The notes beneath the pieces were generated by a model. That model worked only from the letters and a program-made list of their open reading frames with translations, did not search any database and was not told the DNA's origin. Below are positions 33,967 to 37,154 of a stretch of DNA of 37,154 bases, piece after piece. A program made the position numbers and the translations under genes. This DNA comes from Stieleria maiorica (GTDB taxonomy: Bacteria; Planctomycetota; Planctomycetia; Pirellulales; Pirellulaceae). The stretch's first letter is position 1. Each line of letters opens with the position of its first letter. Location: contig NZ_CP036264.1 of assembly GCF_008035925.1 (NCBI RefSeq), positions 9,434,873-9,472,026 of the forward strand. The letters run 5' to 3'.

Positions 33967-35673
33967 TTAGGCGTGGCGGTTGTAGGCCAGGCAAAGGGGC
34001 GCGAGCACGATCCGGCTGTAGGGCATCAACACGGCAATCGCGGCCATGCAGTGCCACAAGGTGACGCGGTTGCCGGGCAACAAGTGCCAGACGATTGCCG
34101 CGATCGCGAACGTGCAGGCGAGGTAGCCGACCAACAGTCCGGTGACGGTTTGTGGTCTGGCCAAGCCGGAGCGGTACAGCAACGCTGTCGCGGCGATGAC
34201 CAGGATCGCTTTGGCCGTTGCCAACCAGGGCAAGATCGCCGGTAACTCGGCGATCGATTGCCACATCCACTGCGTCCAGGCTTCCCAATCGGGGAACCGC
34301 AAGAATTGGAACAAGAACCAGCTGAACGCGGCGAAGGCGACGGCAAATTTTGCCGCGATCATCCAGTACACGAAACGCTTTTCGTCCGTCGATGTCGCCG
34401 CCACGTTCCAGGTCGTTTGGCGGACGACCAGCAGCGCCGCAACGATGACAGCGACGATGCCCAGCCGACCCAGTGCGTCGGGCGCGTCGAACTGCGACCC
34501 GATCACCCGCTGCCAGTCGTCGATCATCGGCACGCTCGCGCCGCTGGCATGCCAGATCAGCATCACGACCGGCACGCCCAGCAGCGATGCGAACCAGATC
34601 GCCGTCGTGATCAGCTGTTGTGTCCACACGATCGTCGTCGTGGGGATCGGCGCGATCGCGAGCGTCGGTTGCAGGAATCGGTCGTGCAATCCCGAGAGTT
34701 TCCATTCGTTCAAGAAGAGCGCCGGAAACAGAAACACGACGACCAGAAAGACGAAGGTGTCCGTCGCGGTCTGATCAAACAGCGAAAAGAACAGCACGAT
34801 CAGCAACCAGCTGGCGACGATGATCCTGGTCCCAAACTCCGCCAGCTTCGTCGCTTCAAATCGAAGCAGCGCGCCGATCGGCGAGATCGTGGCACGACGT
34901 TTCTGACTTGACGTGATCGAATGACTCGCGGCCAAGGTCGGCGATGCGGTCGACGCAGACGACATCCAACGCTGCGATTCACTGATTCGTCCGGCGACGT
35001 TGCAGCGGGCCAGACGGACGGCGCGGGCGGCGAGCAGTGCCGGCGCCGTGTAGGTCGACAGGCCGACGATCCATGCCGCGGTGACCATGGTTGCATCGGC
35101 CGGCGGATGTGAATGGTTGTCTGCAAAGGCAAACGAGACCGAGAGAATCAGCCAAGCGTAGGCGGGGACGAACAGTATGCCGATCAACGAGAGGCGTGTG
35201 TAGGTCCAGCGAAACGGTTGCCAGGTGACCAGGCAGGCAAGAACGAACAGCGTCGCGATCCCGATCGCGGGGATGAACCAGCGTTCCAGCGGCATTCCGA
35301 AAAAACGGGCCGTCAACGCAATCGCGCCGCACACGGCCAAGGTCCAGCATGTTTTCAAACCCAGCGGGACGGCGGCGAGTTTCCAACTGCGGACCGGCAT
35401 CCGCAACAACCAGGGCAGGTATCCCGTCGCGCCGCCACTGATGTCGCCTTGTTCGCTGAAGTCGAACAAGGCAAACGTGATCCCGAGCAGCGGCAGCGAG
35501 AACATCACGACGATCGAAGTGACCGCACGCTGGCCTGCGATCGTGACCCCGGCGTCGCTAAAACTGTAGGCGATGGCTCCAACGTGGATCAAAAGCATGT
35601 AGGTGATCGCGATGATGAGCGCCGTTCGACAGCGGGCGATCAACAATCGCGTCAGCGCGGTGATTTCAGACAT
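33967..35673 (-). CDS. ABC transporter permease, multi-span
   Basis: 568 aa from ATG at 35673 (MSEITALTRLLIARCRTALI); the frame extends to 35736 but that part overlaps the ATPase gene. The start overlaps the ATPase stop by 8 nt (ATGTCTGA), so translation is coupled. About 12 or more hydrophobic segments, for example ALIIAITYMLLIHVGAIAY, VTSIVVMFSLPLLGITFALF, LLIVLFFSLFDQTATDTFVF, and IAAIVWHLLPGN. No extracellular large domain. This is the membrane partner of the ATPase in a gntR-ABC unit of the YtrABC type, usually for export of antimicrobial or cell-wall active compounds, or an unknown substrate. Confidence 0.85.
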   Translation of the reverse strand: MSEITALTRLLIARCRTALIIAITYMLLIHVGAIAYSFSDAGVTIAGQRAVTSIVVMFSLPLLGITFALFDFSEQGDISGGATGYLPWLLRMPVRSWKLAAVPLGLKTCWTLAVCGAIALTARFFGMPLERWFIPAIGIATLFVLACLVTWQPFRWTYTRLSLIGILFVPAYAWLILSVSFAFADNHSHPPADATMVTAAWIVGLSTYTAPALLAARAVRLARCNVAGRISESQRWMSSASTASPTLAASHSITSSQKRRATISPIGALLRFEATKLAEFGTRIIVASWLLIVLFFSLFDQTATDTFVFLVVVFLFPALFLNEWKLSGLHDRFLQPTLAIAPIPTTTIVWTQQLITTAIWFASLLGVPVVMLIWHASGASVPMIDDWQRVIGSQFDAPDALGRLGIVAVIVAALLVVRQTTWNVAATSTDEKRFVYWMIAAKFAVAFAAFSWFLFQFLRFPDWEAWTQWMWQSIAELPAILPWLATAKAILVIAATALLYRSGLARPQTVTGLLVGYLACTFAIAAIVWHLLPGNRVTLWHCMAAIAVLMPYSRIVLAPLCLAYNRHA

Positions 35674-36619
35674 GTTGCATGCCCTCCGTTTGGGGCGACG
35701 CCGCTGCTGTCGGCTGGCGTTGCACACGGCCGGCAAACCAACGGTGAACCGTCGCCGGTTGTCGACGCACCAATTCCCAGCGCGCGGCGCCGGATTCGAT
35801 CGAGGTGGTCGTCGATGGAGACGCCTCGTTTCGGGTGTCGATCAACACCGACCATTCGGACGCATCGCCTATCGCACCGAATGAACCGGGGATCTCCGGC
35901 GGGCGAGCCGAGGAGCTGTCGGTGCGATAAAAACACTCGGTGTAGCGCTCGGGCAAGCTCGCCGCGGGAATCGATTCCAGGAGAACACCGTCATGAATCA
36001 ATGCGATGTGGTCGCACACCCGATCGATCTCGTCGAGCAAGTGGCTGGAGAACAAGACCGTGCGGCCTTCGTCAGCCACCGTGCGGATGATCGCTTCCAA
36101 GATGTCGGCCCGCGCGATCGGATCCAGCCCGCTGCTGGGTTCATCCAGAATCAAAAGCTCCGGCCGGTGCGCGATCGCGGCCAACAACGCCGCGCGGGCG
36201 CGTCCGCCTTTGGACAACGATTTGAGTTTGGCGTCCGGTGACAAGTCGAACATCTCGCACAACTCGCCGCAGTAGTCGTCCGACCAGGTCGGGTAGACGC
36301 TTCGGCAAAACCCGATCAGATCGCTGATCCGCATCCATTTCGGCAACGAGTCTTCTTCGCTCATGTAACCGATCTTCGCCAGTAACCTTTCGGGGCGAAT
36401 CGTCGGGTCTTGGCCGAGGACCTGGACGCTGCCGTGCAACGCCTTCATCGACCCGATCAAGTGCCGGATCAGCGTCGTCTTGCCGGCTCCGTTGAGCCCG
36501 ACGAGGCCGAAGACACAGCCGCGGGGGATGTCCAACGAGACGTCGACCAGAGCGGCAGTCCCTTTGAAGGCACGTGAGAGTGACCGAACGCGGACGGGAG
36601 AATCGTCGTCGAAAGTCAT
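35666..36619 (-). CDS. ABC transporter ATP-binding protein (YtrB-like)
   Basis: 317 aa. Walker A GLNGAGKT at 41-48, Q-loop position occupied by Glu (YMSEED, 85-90), signature LSKGG at 135-139, Walker B LLILDEP at 155-161, D-loop SGLD, H-loop in VLFSSHLLDE. The Glu in the Q-loop and LSKGG in place of LSGGQ are typical of YtrB-type ATPases. The last 90 residues extend past the usual domain. The start ATG overlaps the gntR stop as ATGA, and the 3' end overlaps the permease start. It powers the permease on the same transcript. Confidence 0.94.
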   Translation of the reverse strand: MTFDDDSPVRVRSLSRAFKGTAALVDVSLDIPRGCVFGLVGLNGAGKTTLIRHLIGSMKALHGSVQVLGQDPTIRPERLLAKIGYMSEEDSLPKWMRISDLIGFCRSVYPTWSDDYCGELCEMFDLSPDAKLKSLSKGGRARAALLAAIAHRPELLILDEPSSGLDPIARADILEAIIRTVADEGRTVLFSSHLLDEIDRVCDHIALIHDGVLLESIPAASLPERYTECFYRTDSSSARPPEIPGSFGAIGDASEWSVLIDTRNEASPSTTTSIESGAARWELVRRQPATVHRWFAGRVQRQPTAAASPQTEGMQHV

Positions 36620-37008
36620 TGGCGTTGGACCTTTCGTTGGAGGGCGTGGTGACGTGACGCGATCAACTCGTCGAGCTCTTCCGCGTCGGTTCCCAGATGG
36701 CTGGCCAGGACCAGCAGCTTGTCGATCTCGGGCGTCAGGATTTGCTTGCGCTGGGTGCGGCTGAGGCTTCCCGAGGTCTCCGCGACGAAGGTCCCGGTCG
36801 TGCGGCGTTTTTCCACCAGGCCTTCGTGTTCGAGTTCCCGATAGGCCCGGGCGATCGTGTTCGGATTGACCTTCAGCGATTCGGCCAGCCCGCGGATCGT
36901 CGGCAACTCGTCACCGGGTTTGAGTTGCGCCGAGAGGATTCGGAAGCGAATCTGTTCGACGATCTGCTGGTAGATCGGCTGGGGGCCGGATTGAATCTGG
37001 ATCAGCAT
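36616..37008 (-). CDS. GntR-family regulator, YtrA subfamily
   Basis: 130 aa. The winged helix-turn-helix fills residues 8-77: PIYQQIVEQIRFRILSAQLKPGDELPTIRGLAESLKVNPNTIARAYRELEHEGLVEKRRTTGTFV. A short helical tail (residues 85-130) for dimerisation replaces the large effector domain, as in YtrA proteins. It is the first gene of the gntR-ATPase-permease unit and probably represses it: an imperfect 22-nt dyad (37020-37041) overlaps the probable -10 box upstream. Confidence 0.94.
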   Translation of the reverse strand: MLIQIQSGPQPIYQQIVEQIRFRILSAQLKPGDELPTIRGLAESLKVNPNTIARAYRELEHEGLVEKRRTTGTFVAETSGSLSRTQRKQILTPEIDKLLVLASHLGTDAEELDELIASRHHALQRKVQRQ

Positions 37009-37019
37009 GAGTTGTGCCC

Positions 37020-37061
37020 TTGTGTTAATTCAGTGATACAATGTGGGGCGGGCGGTGTCAA
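37020..37061 (-). promoter_or_regulatory. Promoter and operator dyad of the gntR-ABC operon
   Basis: On the minus strand, TTGACA (37056-37061) is followed after 17 nt by TATCAC (37033-37038), a good -35 and a moderate -10. An imperfect dyad TTGTGTT...GATACAA at 37020-37041 (7 of 11 pairs match) covers the -10. The start codon of gntR is at 37008. Position fits autoregulation by the YtrA-type repressor. Confidence 0.65.
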
Positions 37062-37100
37062 GTGTTGGCTGGGATTTGGTTGGTGGGGGCAGGGGCGGGA

Positions 37101-37128
37101 TGGCAGAATGATTCGGGGCAGAATGATG
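37101..37128. repeat. Right copy of the 28-nt inverted repeat
   Basis: Exact reverse complement of 33877-33904. The two copies enclose the whole gntR-ABC operon (about 3.2 kb). Each copy contains the block CAGAATGAT twice, with a 15-nt period. Confidence 0.9.
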
Positions 37129-37154
37129 GGAGGCAGGACGGTGAGGGGCAAAAC

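Noticed and set aside
35113..36090. Plus-strand open frame of 325 aa across the ABC permease and ATPase
   Set aside because: Spans two real overlapping genes on the other strand and has no recognisable features.

Overview
The window looks like chromosomal DNA from a planctomycete, most likely a Rhodopirellula-like member of the Pirellulaceae. This is inferred from protein families, not from a database search. The pointers are a very large secreted protein with the planctomycete N-terminal LERRELLT motif and C-terminal dockerin-like repeats, a TIGR03032-type protein, an ASPIC/UnbV protein paired with a TPR multiheme cytochrome, an ECF sigma factor coupled to a Ser/Thr kinase with WD40 repeats, GC-rich coding DNA, few clear Shine-Dalgarno sites, and many intergenic palindromes.

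Layout. Positions 1-2522 hold a chaperone block (3' part of dnaJ, then grpE), a FmdB-type zinc ribbon protein and an isochorismatase-like hydrolase. Positions 3130-8603 hold a small secreted Cys-containing protein, a membrane-anchored pentaheme cytochrome with a TPR tail, and an FG-GAP/ASPIC-UnbV protein that overlaps it. Positions 8837-14302 hold the TIGR03032 protein and a 1371-residue ELWxxDGT-repeat protein with an inserted domain. Positions 14408-18161 hold a small GNAT-like protein, an ACP-phosphodiesterase-like protein, a ketose 3-epimerase-like TIM barrel overlapping a degenerate receiver domain, and a PIG-L deacetylase enclosed by two copies of one palindrome. Positions 18496-20832 hold an AI-2E transporter and a divergent acidic lipoprotein.

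Positions 20912-23376 hold an AraC regulator divergent from a Gfo/Idh/MocA oxidoreductase. The Tat signal of that oxidoreductase appears to have been broken by a 19-nt tandem duplication. Positions 23545-31341 hold a two-gene envelope module (GAF-like/HlyD protein and M50 peptidase/HlyD protein) divergent from an ECF sigma factor overlapping a Ser/Thr kinase with a zinc-finger-like N-terminus and a WD40 sensor half. Positions 31579-33599 hold a secreted hypothetical protein, a GNAT acetyltransferase and a hypothetical protein among palindromic repeats. Positions 33967-37008 hold a YtrA-type gntR-ABC ATPase-permease operon on the minus strand, with a recognisable promoter and operator dyad and with a 28-nt inverted repeat on either side.

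The best candidates for poorly described biology are three. The first is the cytochrome plus CRTAC1 pair, whose membrane domain carries two His pairs that could hold b-type hemes. The second is the HlyD/M50 module divergent from the ECF-kinase pair. The third is the family of large intergenic palindromes, several of which bracket single genes. No tRNA, rRNA, CRISPR array, transposase or prophage gene was seen.
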